Source of the DNA: Psychrobacillus sp048572895
Lineage (GTDB): Bacteria; Bacillota; Bacilli; Bacillales_A; Planococcaceae
Length of the DNA stretch: 64,000 nt
Reading direction: 5' to 3'
Assembly (NCBI RefSeq): GCF_048572895.1
Contig: NZ_CP183878.1
Coordinates: 2,294,001 to 2,358,000, forward strand
The position numbers and the translations under genes are program-made. The notes below the pieces were generated by a model. The model was not told the origin of the DNA. It was given only the letters and a program-made list of their open reading frames with translations, and did not search any database. Below, piece by piece: positions 16,942-25,805 of the stretch (position 1 is the stretch's first letter; each line of letters opens with the position of its first letter).

Positions 16942-17705
16942 GATTTTACCTCACTTTGATGATCGACTTTACGTACAGCATGTCCATACCAAGCCTCTAA
17001 TTGTTCGTCACTCATCTGATCCATTTCATTTTTAAAGCCATGAAAATGAATTCGTCGATTCAAGCAGGCCACATGACTTATACTTTTGGAAACAGCATCG
17101 ACATCGTGCGTAACCAATACAATTGTAATATTATGTTCCCGATTTAAGTGGCTTAACATATTATAAAACGATTTTACATTTTTACTATCTACTCCTACTG
17201 TTGGCTCGTCAAGTATTAATACCTTCGGATTACTGATTAACGCTCTCGCGATAAAGACCCGCTGTTGTTGTCCTCCCGAGAGATCGCCAATATTTTTCAT
17301 AGAGAACTCGTCCATACCTACTGATTTTAGTGATTGCTTCACTAGTTTATCAACGTTTGAAGGATATCGATGAAATAATCCTGTTTTCTTCACTAAACCG
17401 CTTCTTACTACCTCTGATACAGTGGCTGGAAAACCAGTATTAAATGAATTAGATTTTTGCGAAACATACCCAATGCGTTCCTTATCTTTAAACTGATTAG
17501 TCGGCTTTCCAAAAAGTAGTACTTCCCCTTTTGTCGGCTTTAATAGTCCTAGTATTATTTTCAATAATGTAGATTTTCCAGAGCCATTTGGTCCAATAAT
17601 CGCTAGAAAATCTCCTTCTTCTATCATTAGATTAATATCGATTAATGCCTTGGTTTGTTCGTACTGGTACGAAATATTGCGTAAGTTGATCAATGGAGTT
17701 TCCAT
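16938..17705 (-). CDS. znuC: Zinc ABC transporter ATP-binding protein (ZnuC/AdcC type)
   Basis: The 255-residue ATPase of the zinc importer: Walker A GPNGSGKST (about 38-46), Q-loop YVSQ, signature LSGGQQQR, Walker B VLILDEP, and switch His in LVTHDV. The C-terminal AWYGHAVRK tail contains a His possibly used in metal response. It is the first gene of znuCB-zur and starts 18 bases from the probable Zur operator. Confidence 0.92.
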   Translation of the reverse strand: METPLINLRNISYQYEQTKALIDINLMIEEGDFLAIIGPNGSGKSTLLKIILGLLKPTKGEVLLFGKPTNQFKDKERIGYVSQKSNSFNTGFPATVSEVVRSGLVKKTGLFHRYPSNVDKLVKQSLKSVGMDEFSMKNIGDLSGGQQQRVFIARALISNPKVLILDEPTVGVDSKNVKSFYNMLSHLNREHNITIVLVTHDVDAVSKSISHVACLNRRIHFHGFKNEMDQMSDEQLEAWYGHAVRKVDHQSEVKS

Positions 17706-17722
17706 TATTATGCCTCGATTCT

Positions 17723-17743
17723 AATTAAGAATGATTACGATTT
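17723..17743 (-). promoter_or_regulatory. Probable Zur box upstream of znuC
   Basis: ATTACGATTT (17734-17743) equals the right half of the Bacillus Zur consensus (AAATCGTAAT-N-ATTACGATTT). The left half, AATTAAGAAT, matches 6 of 10 positions. It lies between the znuC start and the divergent DUF2624 gene. Confidence 0.6.
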
Positions 17744-17800
17744 ACAAAGTTATAGTATAGTCCAAAATGCACCATGTGTAAATAAAAATTGCTTGAAAGG

Positions 17801-18070
17801 ATGTTTTTTACGGATATCCATAAATTTGTTCAACAGTTACAAACATGTACATTAAAGGAGTTCAAAACAATTGTAAGGGGTTTCGATATACAATTGTCAG
17901 ACAAAGAATTGAAAAGTGTCCATCCACTTTTAAAAGAAATTTCACTTTCCTGGCTAGTTTTTGGAGTCCCACTCGCAATACAACAAAAATTGATCCAAAT
18001 ACTCGGGGAACAGCGTGCAATGGACCTTTATAAAGAAATAAAAGAAAAGGCACCATCTTCTTTTGGATAA
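17801..18070 (+). CDS. yqfT: DUF2624 protein (YqfT-like)
   Basis: An 89-residue, mostly helical soluble protein (IHKFVQQLQTCTLKEFKTIVRGFDIQLSDKE ...) of DUF2624, function unknown; it lies between zur/znu and nfo as yqfT does in B. subtilis. The start is uncertain: ATG at 17801 directly follows AAAGG with no spacer, while an in-frame TTG at 17789 has no ribosome binding site. I keep the ATG because it gives the usual family length. Confidence 0.7.
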   Translation: MFFTDIHKFVQQLQTCTLKEFKTIVRGFDIQLSDKELKSVHPLLKEISLSWLVFGVPLAIQQKLIQILGEQRAMDLYKEIKEKAPSSFG

Positions 18071-18114
18071 AAGAAGATTATGCCTTGAAATTTCTTGTGA
18101 ATATGAAAATATGC

Positions 18115-18248
18115 TTTCTTACTCAGTTTCTGTCCAACTCCAGCGGCCTAGCCCCTCGAGTCGCTTCCTGATTTCAGCAAAGTCAAAGAACGCCTTTACG
18201 TGAAATCCTTCCAGCTCTGATCGGGGCTTACTTAGGCCCTTACGCTTT
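18115..18248. repeat. Intergenic palindromic repeat, family D
   Basis: Between yqfT and nfo (convergent) a roughly 130-bp imperfect palindrome carries GCGGCCTAGCCCCTCGAG near its left end and CGGGGCTTACTTAGGCCC near its right end, ending in TTACGCTTTTC. A fragment related to its edge (AAAAGCGCAAGCGCCTA and GGAGCTAGACAGA) is found after glyS at 39677-39727. It could serve as terminator for both convergent genes. Confidence 0.6.
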
Positions 18249-18250
18249 TC

Positions 18251-19135
18251 TTAACGTAATGCATCGATAGCTTCTGGATTAAACTGTTTGGTACGAAGCA
18301 TTTCAATCTCATATTTGTATGGGGCTTCCTTCGATTTAGCATCTACACCTACAAATGGTGTTTCTAAAATCTTCGGTAGCTCCATCAATTGTGGGTGATG
18401 GACAATGTATTGTAATGTCTCAAATCCAATTTCCCCAAAGCCGATATTCTCATGTCGGTCTTTTGCTGCTCCACAAATATTTTTACTATCATTAATGTGA
18501 AGTACTTTTAAACGATCAATACCGATTATTTTATCGAACTCATTTAAGACTCCATCGAAATCTTCTACGATATTATAACCAGCATCGTGAATATGGCAAG
18601 TATCCATGCAAATGGATAAGCGATGATTGTTTACAACACCATCTATAATTTGTGCAAGTTCATCAAAAGTGCGACCACATTCTGATCCTTTTCCAGCCAT
18701 TGTCTCTAACGCTATTTGAACAGGGAAATCAGTTGCTAGCACTTCATTTAAGCCTTCAACAATTCTAGCAATACCCGCATCTGCTCCAGCTCCAACATGG
18801 GCTCCTGGATGCAAAACAATTTGGGTGGCACCGATATGAGCGGTTCTTTCAATTTCTTTTTGTAGAAACTCAACCCCAAGAGCAAAAGTCTCCGGTTTTG
18901 TCGTATTTCCTAGATTGATAATATAAGGAGCATGTACGACGATATTGGACATCCCATTTTCTTTCATATGAGCGATACCAGCTTCAATATTCAATTCTTC
19001 AATTGGTTTTCTTCTAGTATTTTGTGGTGCTCCCGTATAAATCATAAAAGTATTTGCACCATATGATGCAGCTTCTTTACTCGAACCCAGCAGCATCTCT
19101 TTTCCGCTCATAGAAACATGTGAACCTAATAACAT
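18251..19135 (-). CDS. nfo: Endonuclease IV (AP endonuclease)
   Basis: Cleaves DNA 5' of abasic sites in base-excision repair. The 294 residues form an AP2Ec TIM barrel with a trinuclear zinc site: ligands can be seen in VLHPGAH (about 109-115), ALETMAGKGSECG, CMDTCHIHDAGY and LKVLHINDSKN, with the final His/Glu in HENIGFGEIGF and LETPF. Length is normal. The ATG at 19135 follows the cshB stop by 12 bases, so nfo is probably the second gene of cshB-nfo, as in Bacillus. Confidence 0.95.
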   Translation of the reverse strand: MLLGSHVSMSGKEMLLGSSKEAASYGANTFMIYTGAPQNTRRKPIEELNIEAGIAHMKENGMSNIVVHAPYIINLGNTTKPETFALGVEFLQKEIERTAHIGATQIVLHPGAHVGAGADAGIARIVEGLNEVLATDFPVQIALETMAGKGSECGRTFDELAQIIDGVVNNHRLSICMDTCHIHDAGYNIVEDFDGVLNEFDKIIGIDRLKVLHINDSKNICGAAKDRHENIGFGEIGFETLQYIVHHPQLMELPKILETPFVGVDAKSKEAPYKYEIEMLRTKQFNPEAIDALR

Positions 19136-19147
19136 GACAGCAACTCC

Positions 19148-20446
19148 TTATTTTTTACGGTTTTTAATACGTCTCTCTCTTTTCTTCACTTTATCCATTT
19201 CCCATTTCATATTACGCTTATAGCCTGGTTTAACCTTTTTCGGCTTACGTACTTGGGCTTTAGCTATTGCATCTATTTCGTTTTCATTTTTCGTACGGTT
19301 TTTTCGTGCGTGGCGCTCTTTAAGTTCTGACCATTCTCCATTAATCACATCTTTATGTTCGAGAGGAATACCCATTTTCTCAAGACGTACTAAAGCATCC
19401 TCGTCAGATGGTTCGTAGAGTGTTATAGCAATACCAGTCATTCCAGCACGTGCTGTTCTTCCGACACGGTGAACAAAAAACTCTAAATCATCTGGAATTT
19501 CATAATTAATCACATGGCTGACTCCAGGAATATCAATTCCTCGTGCAGCTAGATCCGTTGCAACAATATATTGAAACTCTAGATCATGTATTTGTTTCAT
19601 CACTCGTTTACGGTCACGAGGTGATATATCACCATGGACTACACCAACTTTAACCCCGTTACCTTGTAAATAATTTGCTACTTCATCTGCATGTTGTTTC
19701 GTATTTGCAAATATAATGGCTAGGTATGGATTTATACCTTCCATAACATCCAGTAAACGTTTTTTTCTAGATTTGCTTCGAACTGGAGTTACAATAAATT
19801 CAATGCCCTCAGCTACTCGACGTTTCTCGCCTATTTTGATATGGACTGGTGAATCCATATATTTCTTTAAGAAAGGTTGTAATTTTTCTGGAATTGTAGC
19901 AGAAAACACATACATTTCTAGTTTTTCAGGCATGCGAGATGCAAATTGATCGATTTCATTGATAAAACCAAGATCGAAAGCTAAATCCGCTTCGTCTACA
20001 ACTAAAACATTTGCAGTATGAACAAGTAACGCTTGCTCTACTGTAAGATCACGAAGTCTACCTGGAGTTCCAACAACAATTTGTGGTTGTGTTTTTAGTT
20101 TTTCTATTGACCGGGCTTTGTCAGTCCCACCAATAAATAATTTTGTTTGAATTTCTGTGCCTTCTACTAGCTTGTTCAACTCATTATAAATTTGTGTTGC
20201 AAGCTCTCTTGTTGGTGATGTAATAACTGCTTGTACTTCTTTTTTACTAGCATCTATTTTTTCAACAATTGGGATCAAAAAACTATGTGTTTTTCCTGTT
20301 CCAGTATGTGCTTGACCAATCGCGCTTTTCCCCTTTAAAACAAGTGGAATCATTTCTCTTTGAATTGGCGTTGGTTCTTGGAAGCCTAATTTTTCTATTG
20401 CATCTAGTAAAAAAGGCTGAAAACTATAATCTGTATATTTGGACAT
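19148..20446 (-). CDS. cshB: DEAD-box RNA helicase CshB
   Basis: An ATP-dependent RNA helicase implicated in cold adaptation and ribosome/RNA metabolism. The 432 residues carry the Q motif (FQEPTPIQREMIP), motif I GQAHTGTGKT, Ia PTRELA, Ib TPGRLRD, II VVDEADL (DEAD), III SAT, IV IIFANT, V ATDLAARGID and VI HRVGRTARAG, then a Lys/Arg-rich tail (KKVKPGYKRNMKWEMDKVKKRERRIKNRKK region) for RNA binding. Motif II reads DEAD and is intact. The map position before nfo equals cshB (yqfR) in B. subtilis. Confidence 0.94.
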   Translation of the reverse strand: MSKYTDYSFQPFLLDAIEKLGFQEPTPIQREMIPLVLKGKSAIGQAHTGTGKTHSFLIPIVEKIDASKKEVQAVITSPTRELATQIYNELNKLVEGTEIQTKLFIGGTDKARSIEKLKTQPQIVVGTPGRLRDLTVEQALLVHTANVLVVDEADLAFDLGFINEIDQFASRMPEKLEMYVFSATIPEKLQPFLKKYMDSPVHIKIGEKRRVAEGIEFIVTPVRSKSRKKRLLDVMEGINPYLAIIFANTKQHADEVANYLQGNGVKVGVVHGDISPRDRKRVMKQIHDLEFQYIVATDLAARGIDIPGVSHVINYEIPDDLEFFVHRVGRTARAGMTGIAITLYEPSDEDALVRLEKMGIPLEHKDVINGEWSELKERHARKNRTKNENEIDAIAKAQVRKPKKVKPGYKRNMKWEMDKVKKRERRIKNRKK

Positions 20447-20550
20447 CCTACGTCACTCCCTCACATTTCTTTATTGTACCACGATTGTACATAAAACGTA
20501 TAATTTGCATAGAATAGAATAGTCTTTGTTGTTCGAAAGGAGATGAAAAA

Positions 20551-21057
20551 ATGCGCTACCAATCTTTTTATCCGTTCGCCCAAAATAGGGGAAATGATTT
20601 TTTTGGCATGTCCAATTCTGGTCCCCAAAATGTTCCGAATAATTCCTTCGACTTTTTTGGAGGAAATCAAGCTCCCCCACCACCTGCACCTGCACCTGCA
20701 GGACCTGCAACTAATTTTTTTAGTCAGTTTCAATCAGCACCCACAGGAGGCTTTCAACAGGGCCAACCAGTGTCCAAAACAATGGGCTACTTACAAACAG
20801 CAGACAAATTTTTAAATACAGCTCAACAGCTTACGCCTATGGTTAGACAATTCGCTCCTATGATTCAAAACGTTCCTGCTCTGTTGAAATTATATCGTGG
20901 TTTTCAGTCTGTTCCTGCTGCTACAACTGCGGCGGCTGTTGGTAATGTAAGTGCTTCTGCCGCCTCCACAGCCGCTAGCGCAGCTACTGCTGCAAGTACT
21001 GCAACTTCTTTACCAACCGGAGCATCCATTCCTCGGATTTTCCAACCTCCAATTTAA
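20551..21057 (+). CDS. yqfQ: YqfQ/VrrA-like low-complexity protein
   Basis: A 168-residue protein with an N-terminal Gln/Asn/Gly/Phe-rich part, a Pro/Ala stretch (APPPPAPAPAGPA, about 41-53), a central amphipathic segment (TADKFLNTAQQLTPMVRQFAPMIQNVPALLKLYRGFQSV) and a C-terminal Ala/Ser/Thr-rich part. The middle segment is the conserved part of the YqfQ/VrrA family, which includes a spore-associated protein in B. subtilis; the molecular role is unclear. GAAAGGAG lies nine bases upstream of the ATG. Position between cshB and ispH is the family's usual place. Confidence 0.75.
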   Translation: MRYQSFYPFAQNRGNDFFGMSNSGPQNVPNNSFDFFGGNQAPPPPAPAPAGPATNFFSQFQSAPTGGFQQGQPVSKTMGYLQTADKFLNTAQQLTPMVRQFAPMIQNVPALLKLYRGFQSVPAATTAAAVGNVSASAASTAASAATAASTATSLPTGASIPRIFQPPI

Positions 21058-21124
21058 ACTTTTGTAATCATCCATATGCTCCGCTATAATATGAGTATGC
21101 TCGTATTGAAGGGAGTTACGTAAA

Positions 21125-22102
21125 ATGATTGTACAAAAAATTTCGCCTAGAGGATATTGTTATGGTGTAGTGGATGCAATGGTTATTGCTCGTAATGCTG
21201 CATTAGATACTTCTCTTCCGAGGCCAATATATATATTGGGAATGATCGTCCATAATAAGCATGTAACAGATGCATTCGAAAATGATGGAATAATAACTTT
21301 AGATGGAGAAAATCGCTTAGATATTTTGTCTAAAGTAGATACAGGCACCGTTATCTTCACCGCCCACGGTGTGTCGCCAGAAGTAAAAGAATTAGCTCGT
21401 AAAAAGGGGCTAGTTTCAATAGATGCAACATGTCCGGATGTTACAGTTACCCATGATCTCATAAGAGAAAAAACCGCTGAAGGATTTGACATAATTTACA
21501 TTGGCAAAAAAGGTCACCCAGAGCCAGAGGGTGCAATTGGTGTAGCACCCGATAAAGTCCACCTTGTTCAAACGATAGAGGACGTTGAAAGTTTAAAGAT
21601 CTCTACAGATAAATTACTCGTTACCAATCAAACTACAATGTCACAGTGGGATGTTGTAGATTTGATGAAAAAATTAGAAGAAAAGTTCCCGCATATTGAA
21701 GTTCATAAAGAAATCTGTTTGGCCACTCAGGTTCGACAAGAAGCAGTTGCTGAACAAGCTGGAGAAGCTGACCTTTTAATAGTAGTAGGTGATCCAATGA
21801 GTAATAATTCTAATAGACTGACACAAGTTTCAGAGGAAATTGCGGGAACTCCTTCTTACCGAATTGGCGACATTTCTGATTTAAAATTGGATTGGTTAGA
21901 CAATATTTCTCATGTAGCTGTTACAGCAGGTGCTTCCACCCCTACACCTATAGTAAAAGAGGTTATTCAATTTCTAGAAAAGTATGATCCTAATGATCCG
22001 GAAACTCATGATACAACGAAAAAAACAGTACCAGAAAAGATTCTACCTAAAATTAAAGTTCCAAAACCTGTAAATCGCATTGAACCCTATACAGTTAAAT
22101 AG
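21125..22102 (+). CDS. ispH: 4-hydroxy-3-methylbut-2-enyl diphosphate reductase (IspH/LytB)
   Basis: Last enzyme of the MEP pathway; converts HMBPP to IPP and DMAPP with an iron-sulfur cluster. The 325 residues carry the three cluster cysteines in RGYCYGV (about 12), DATCPDV (about 102) and KEICLATQ (about 199), the conserved His in GHP and TAHG motifs, and the catalytic-loop VGDPMSNNSNRL (usual form VGG.nSsNt). The last 40 residues (from NDPETHDTTKK) are a Lys/Pro-rich tail seen in Bacillus homologues. GAAGGGAG precedes the ATG. Confidence 0.95.
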   Translation: MIVQKISPRGYCYGVVDAMVIARNAALDTSLPRPIYILGMIVHNKHVTDAFENDGIITLDGENRLDILSKVDTGTVIFTAHGVSPEVKELARKKGLVSIDATCPDVTVTHDLIREKTAEGFDIIYIGKKGHPEPEGAIGVAPDKVHLVQTIEDVESLKISTDKLLVTNQTTMSQWDVVDLMKKLEEKFPHIEVHKEICLATQVRQEAVAEQAGEADLLIVVGDPMSNNSNRLTQVSEEIAGTPSYRIGDISDLKLDWLDNISHVAVTAGASTPTPIVKEVIQFLEKYDPNDPETHDTTKKTVPEKILPKIKVPKPVNRIEPYTVK

Positions 22103-22103
22103 A

Positions 22104-22133
22104 AAAAGCTGCTCTCTTTTGAGCAGCTTTTTT
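22104..22133 (+). terminator. Bidirectional terminator between ispH and the nif3-like gene
   Basis: AAAAGCTGCTC / GAGCAGCTTTT with T6 in the plus direction and A-run (T on the minus strand) at the other side; it can serve both convergent genes. Confidence 0.9.
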
Positions 22134-22137
22134 CAAA

Positions 22138-23256
22138 TCAAATTAATTGAAAGGGCTCTGTAGAAACTTTTGAAGGAAGGAATTCAACGGAAAGTTTATT
22201 CTGAACACATACTTCTTTCATATACTCCGCAACCCCATTTTTCATAATTTGTTCTACATGATGTCCTGGATCGATAACCGATAATCCGATAGCCTCTGCA
22301 TCTTGCGCTACATGGAAATACAAATCACCTGTTATAAACACATCAGCTCCTGCTCTTTTAGCAGTCTGTATATATTTATTTCCGTCTCCACCAAGTACAG
22401 CAACTTTTTGTACTTCCTTCGTTAAATCCCCTACAACTCTAACAAAAGGTACATTTAATTGCTTTTTGACTACTTGAGCATATCCAGATAATGTTATTTT
22501 TTCAGGCAATGTCCCAATTCTTCCTAGGCCCATTTTGTTTACTTCTGATTCCAGCAATATTAAATCATATGCAGGCTCTTCATATGGATGATTTGTTAAT
22601 AATGCTCTTAAAATCTTATTTTTCAAAGAAACAGGAAAAACTACTTCAATCTTATCCTCTTCAACCATTGTTAATTCGTTCACTTTACCAATATAAGGGT
22701 TTGCTAAATCTGTGGGCTTAAACCTACCTTCTCCACTTGAGGTGAAACTACAGGACTGATAATCCCCGATTTGACCTGCACCTGCAATACTTAATGCAGT
22801 TCTTACAGCTTCGGTGGATTGTTTAGGTGTAAACACCGATAACTTCATCAGTCGTTCTGAGTTAGTTTGCTCTAATATATCTACATTTTCTAATTGCAAG
22901 GCGGTAGCAAGTAAATCATTTACTCCACCTGTTGCGATATCTAAGTTCGTATGTGCAGCATAAACAGCAATATCATGCTTTATCAATTTCTCGATTAAAA
23001 TTCCTTGTGGTAAATCTGTTCTCATATTTTTTAATCCACGATAAATGGGAGGATGGTGTGCAATAATAAGCTCGCAACCATTTGTAATCGCTTCTTCTAC
23101 TGTTTCCAAATTCACGTCCAACGTAACCAAAACTTTTGAAACAGTTTTAGTTAGCTTGCCTATCTGTAAACCTACTGGATCACCATCAACCGCCAACGAT
23201 TTTGGTGCCCATTGCTCGAAAAGGGAAATAATATGTTGTCCATTTGTTTCCTTCAT
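22138..23256 (-). CDS. yqfO: Nif3-like dinuclear metal center protein (YqfO type)
   Basis: A 372-residue Nif3/DUF34 protein, often labelled GTP cyclohydrolase 1 type 2 on weak evidence. The N-terminal Nif3 half has the metal ligands IIAHHPP (His pair about 64-65) and AAHTNLD, the C-terminal half has FITGDLYFH and the HH..E site in DPGHHVEQ. Between them (about 135-240) is the inserted PII/CutA-like domain typical of the Bacillus/Staphylococcus long form. True substrate is not established. It overlaps no gene and follows trmK by three bases. Confidence 0.9.
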   Translation of the reverse strand: MKETNGQHIISLFEQWAPKSLAVDGDPVGLQIGKLTKTVSKVLVTLDVNLETVEEAITNGCELIIAHHPPIYRGLKNMRTDLPQGILIEKLIKHDIAVYAAHTNLDIATGGVNDLLATALQLENVDILEQTNSERLMKLSVFTPKQSTEAVRTALSIAGAGQIGDYQSCSFTSSGEGRFKPTDLANPYIGKVNELTMVEEDKIEVVFPVSLKNKILRALLTNHPYEEPAYDLILLESEVNKMGLGRIGTLPEKITLSGYAQVVKKQLNVPFVRVVGDLTKEVQKVAVLGGDGNKYIQTAKRAGADVFITGDLYFHVAQDAEAIGLSVIDPGHHVEQIMKNGVAEYMKEVCVQNKLSVEFLPSKVSTEPFQLI

Positions 23257-23259
23257 CGT

Positions 23260-23949
23260 TTATAAAGTCTCCTTCACTAAGTCAATCTTATTTTCGAGTT
23301 CTTCTCTTTTTTGATGTACCTCAGTTCCTTGTATTTTATTTAGCTCATTTACTATTCGTTGCCACTCATTTAGTTCATTGCTCCATTTCTTTAGATAAAT
23401 AGGCGATTTTTCTTTACTAAGGATTGGACCAACTAGTAACTCTTTTTCTGATAACTTCATGCTGCCTTTTTTTAATACAAGAATCTCATATATTTTATCG
23501 TGTTCTTCTAGAATTACTTCCTGTTCTATCTTCCATTGTTCTTGAACAGCCCATTCTCTTATAGCTTTGGCATGTATATTAGGTTGTAAAATTAGTGTAT
23601 CTACTTTGGAAAGTTTTCCTTTACCAGATTCTAGAATGGAGGCTATGAGTGGACCACCCATTCCAGCTATAGTTACGGTTTGAACATTATCTTCATCCGA
23701 AATTACCTCTAACCCATTTCCGAAACGGACGTCTATATTTTGTTGTAAACCTTCACTTATCACTTGTTTTTGGGCAGATTCGAATGGACCTTTTACTACT
23801 TCCCCGGCAATAGCTTTTGTAATGACACCTTCATGTACTAAAAAACATGGTAAATATGCATGATCACTACCGATATCCGCTAAAATAGTATTTTCTCTTA
23901 CAAAGGAAGCGACCGTTGTTAGTCTATCCGATAATTTTTTTGCATTCAT
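23260..23949 (-). CDS. trmK: tRNA (adenine22-N1)-methyltransferase TrmK
   Basis: A SAM-dependent methyltransferase forming m1A22 in tRNA of Gram-positive bacteria. The 229 residues have an N-terminal Rossmann domain with the SAM motif LADIGSDHAYLPCFLV (about 22-37), AGEVVKGP, and the catalytic region TIAGMGGPLIASIL (about 91-104), followed by a coiled-coil C-terminal domain (from about 160, Lys/Glu-rich) thought to bind tRNA. Adjacent to the nif3-like gene as in B. subtilis (yqfN-yqfO). Confidence 0.92.
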   Translation of the reverse strand: MNAKKLSDRLTTVASFVRENTILADIGSDHAYLPCFLVHEGVITKAIAGEVVKGPFESAQKQVISEGLQQNIDVRFGNGLEVISDEDNVQTVTIAGMGGPLIASILESGKGKLSKVDTLILQPNIHAKAIREWAVQEQWKIEQEVILEEHDKIYEILVLKKGSMKLSEKELLVGPILSKEKSPIYLKKWSNELNEWQRIVNELNKIQGTEVHQKREELENKIDLVKETL

Positions 23950-23982
23950 AATTTCAACACCTCTTCTATAACTATTATAGCA

Positions 23983-24028
23983 AAAAAGAAAAAAGACCTC
24001 GATTCTTTTACAGAATCTAAGGTCTTTT
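23983..24028 (-). terminator. Terminator of cccA
   Basis: AAAAGACCT-C-GATTC pairs with GAATC-TA-AGGTCTTTT (23991-24005, 24013-24028), followed by a T-rich run on the minus strand, between the trmK start and the cccA stop. Confidence 0.82.
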
Positions 24029-24037
24029 AGTCAAATA

Positions 24038-24409
24038 CTATTCTAAAGATTTAACCCATGCCGCCATAGCGTCAATGTTTTCAGCAGGTACTAAATCTTT
24101 TGGCATTGCACCTTTACCATTTGCTAAAACGTCTTTGATTTCATCTTCGGACAATGAAGTTTCAACTAACGATGGGCCCATCCCACCTTCATAACTATTA
24201 CCATGACAACCGATACATTTTCCTTGAGCTAGAGCTTCCGGATCAAATTCTCCAGCAGACGCATCTTCTCCGCCTTCTGTTCCTTCTGCATGCTCTTCAG
24301 TTGCAGCCATTTCTTCTTTGTTCCCTACGCCGTCCATAGACAAGAAGAAAATTAGACCAATACCAAAAGCCATAATTAGGATAAATGGAATTATTGGATT
24401 TCTTTGCAT
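24038..24409 (-). CDS. cccA: Membrane-anchored cytochrome c550
   Basis: A small c-type cytochrome of the respiratory chain on the outer face of the membrane. The 123 residues have an N-terminal membrane anchor (PIIPFILIMAFGIGLIFFL, about 5-23), a Glu/Ala/Gly linker, and one heme domain with the CxxCH motif (CIGCHG, about 66-71) and the distal Met ligand in GKGAMPKDL. Position between trmK and rpoD in B. subtilis; here the next minus-strand gene upstream is the acyl-CoA dehydrogenase. Confidence 0.92.
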   Translation of the reverse strand: MQRNPIIPFILIMAFGIGLIFFLSMDGVGNKEEMAATEEHAEGTEGGEDASAGEFDPEALAQGKCIGCHGNSYEGGMGPSLVETSLSEDEIKDVLANGKGAMPKDLVPAENIDAMAAWVKSLE

Positions 24410-24558
24410 AGTTAACCCTCCCTTTTAATACAATCTTTTCTAATATAGAATTAGTCAACATTTACATTGTACTGCATTCTAGTTAAAACGAAAAGTCTTA
24501 TGGGATAAGTTTTCTTACATTGTGACAATTTAGACATAATTTTCGTGTTTTTTTTCAT

Positions 24559-25698
24559 TTAACAACCAATATGTCGAGCTATTACCATTCTCTGTACTTC
24601 AGAGGTTCCTTCACCAATTTCAAGTAGTTTAGCATCTCGCATATATCGCTCTACCTCGTACTCTTTCATATAGCCATATCCACCATGTATTTGAATAGCT
24701 TGATCTGCTACTTCCATTGCAATTTCGGATGCGTATAGTTTACACATAGAAGCTTCCTTACCAAATGCACGCCCCTGATCTTTCAACCATGCTGCTTTGT
24801 GTACCATTGTACGTGCAAGTTCAATCTTCATAGCCATATCAGCCAATTTAAATTGAGTTACCTGAAACTCAGAAAGAGTCTTCCCAAATTGCTTGCGCTC
24901 TTTAGAATAACGAAGAGCTCTGTCAAAAGCTGCTTGAGCAATACCTACTGCCATAGCCCCTATGCCAATCCGACCCCCGTCAAGCGTTACAAGGAATTGT
25001 TTAAATCCATTTCCTTTTTCACCTAACAAGTTTTCCTGAGGCACACGTACGTTTTCTAAAACTAGCTCCGTTGTGTTAGATGCATTAAGCCCCATTTTTT
25101 CGTAGTTATCGATAACAGAGAAACCTTCTGAATCTGTTGGAACAATAATAGCGGAAATTTCTTTTTTTCCATCCTTTACAGCAGTAATGGCTGTTAGAGC
25201 TAAGTGTTTTGCATAGCTAGCATTTGTTATAAAGGCTTTGTTTCCATTAATAACATAATGATCGCCTTCTTCTTTTGCGGTTGTCTGTGTACCGCCTGCG
25301 TCCGACCCTGCGTTAGGCTCTGTTAACCCAAAAGCACCAAATGATTCTCCTGTACAAACGGGAACCAAGTATTTTTGTTTTTGCTCTTCTGTACCAAATA
25401 AATTAAGTGGTGCACCACCTAGTGATATATGCGCAGAGTATGTAATTCCTGTGGAAGCACATGCTCTACTTAGCTCTTCCGTAACGATCGCAAAACTAAG
25501 AGTATCTGCTCCTGCTCCGCCATACTCTTCTGAAAACGGTAAGCCCATCATCCCCATGTCGGCTAGTTGTTTAAAGATTTCTTTTGGAAATGCCTTTGTT
25601 TTATCGCGCTCAATTGCTCCTGGAGCTACAACCTCATCCGAAAACTCACGAATTGTTTTACGGATCATTTTATGTTCCTGTGTCAAATCAAAATTCAT
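24559..25698 (-). CDS. Acyl-CoA dehydrogenase (short/medium-chain type)
   Basis: FAD-dependent first step of fatty-acyl or branched-chain acyl-CoA beta-oxidation. From ATG 25698 (GGGG nine bases upstream; an ATG at 25707 abuts the site and is less likely) it has 379 residues: helical N-domain, beta-domain with AFGLTEPNAGSDAGGTQT, and C-domain with QIHGGYGYMKEYEVERYMRDAK and the catalytic Glu in IGEGTSEVQR. Resembles MmgC/AcdA of Bacillus; the exact chain length cannot be read from sequence. It is a single transcript beside repeat copy 3 and is not part of the conserved yqf order. Confidence 0.92.
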   Translation of the reverse strand: MNFDLTQEHKMIRKTIREFSDEVVAPGAIERDKTKAFPKEIFKQLADMGMMGLPFSEEYGGAGADTLSFAIVTEELSRACASTGITYSAHISLGGAPLNLFGTEEQKQKYLVPVCTGESFGAFGLTEPNAGSDAGGTQTTAKEEGDHYVINGNKAFITNASYAKHLALTAITAVKDGKKEISAIIVPTDSEGFSVIDNYEKMGLNASNTTELVLENVRVPQENLLGEKGNGFKQFLVTLDGGRIGIGAMAVGIAQAAFDRALRYSKERKQFGKTLSEFQVTQFKLADMAMKIELARTMVHKAAWLKDQGRAFGKEASMCKLYASEIAMEVADQAIQIHGGYGYMKEYEVERYMRDAKLLEIGEGTSEVQRMVIARHIGC

Positions 25699-25805
25699 TT
25701 CTTTCATCCCCTTTGTAAATAAAAACGCTTACATTTCTATTATACTAAAAATACTAGAAATTCAAAGATTTATCGTAAGAAAAGCACATAAAAGCACAAG
25801 TAACA

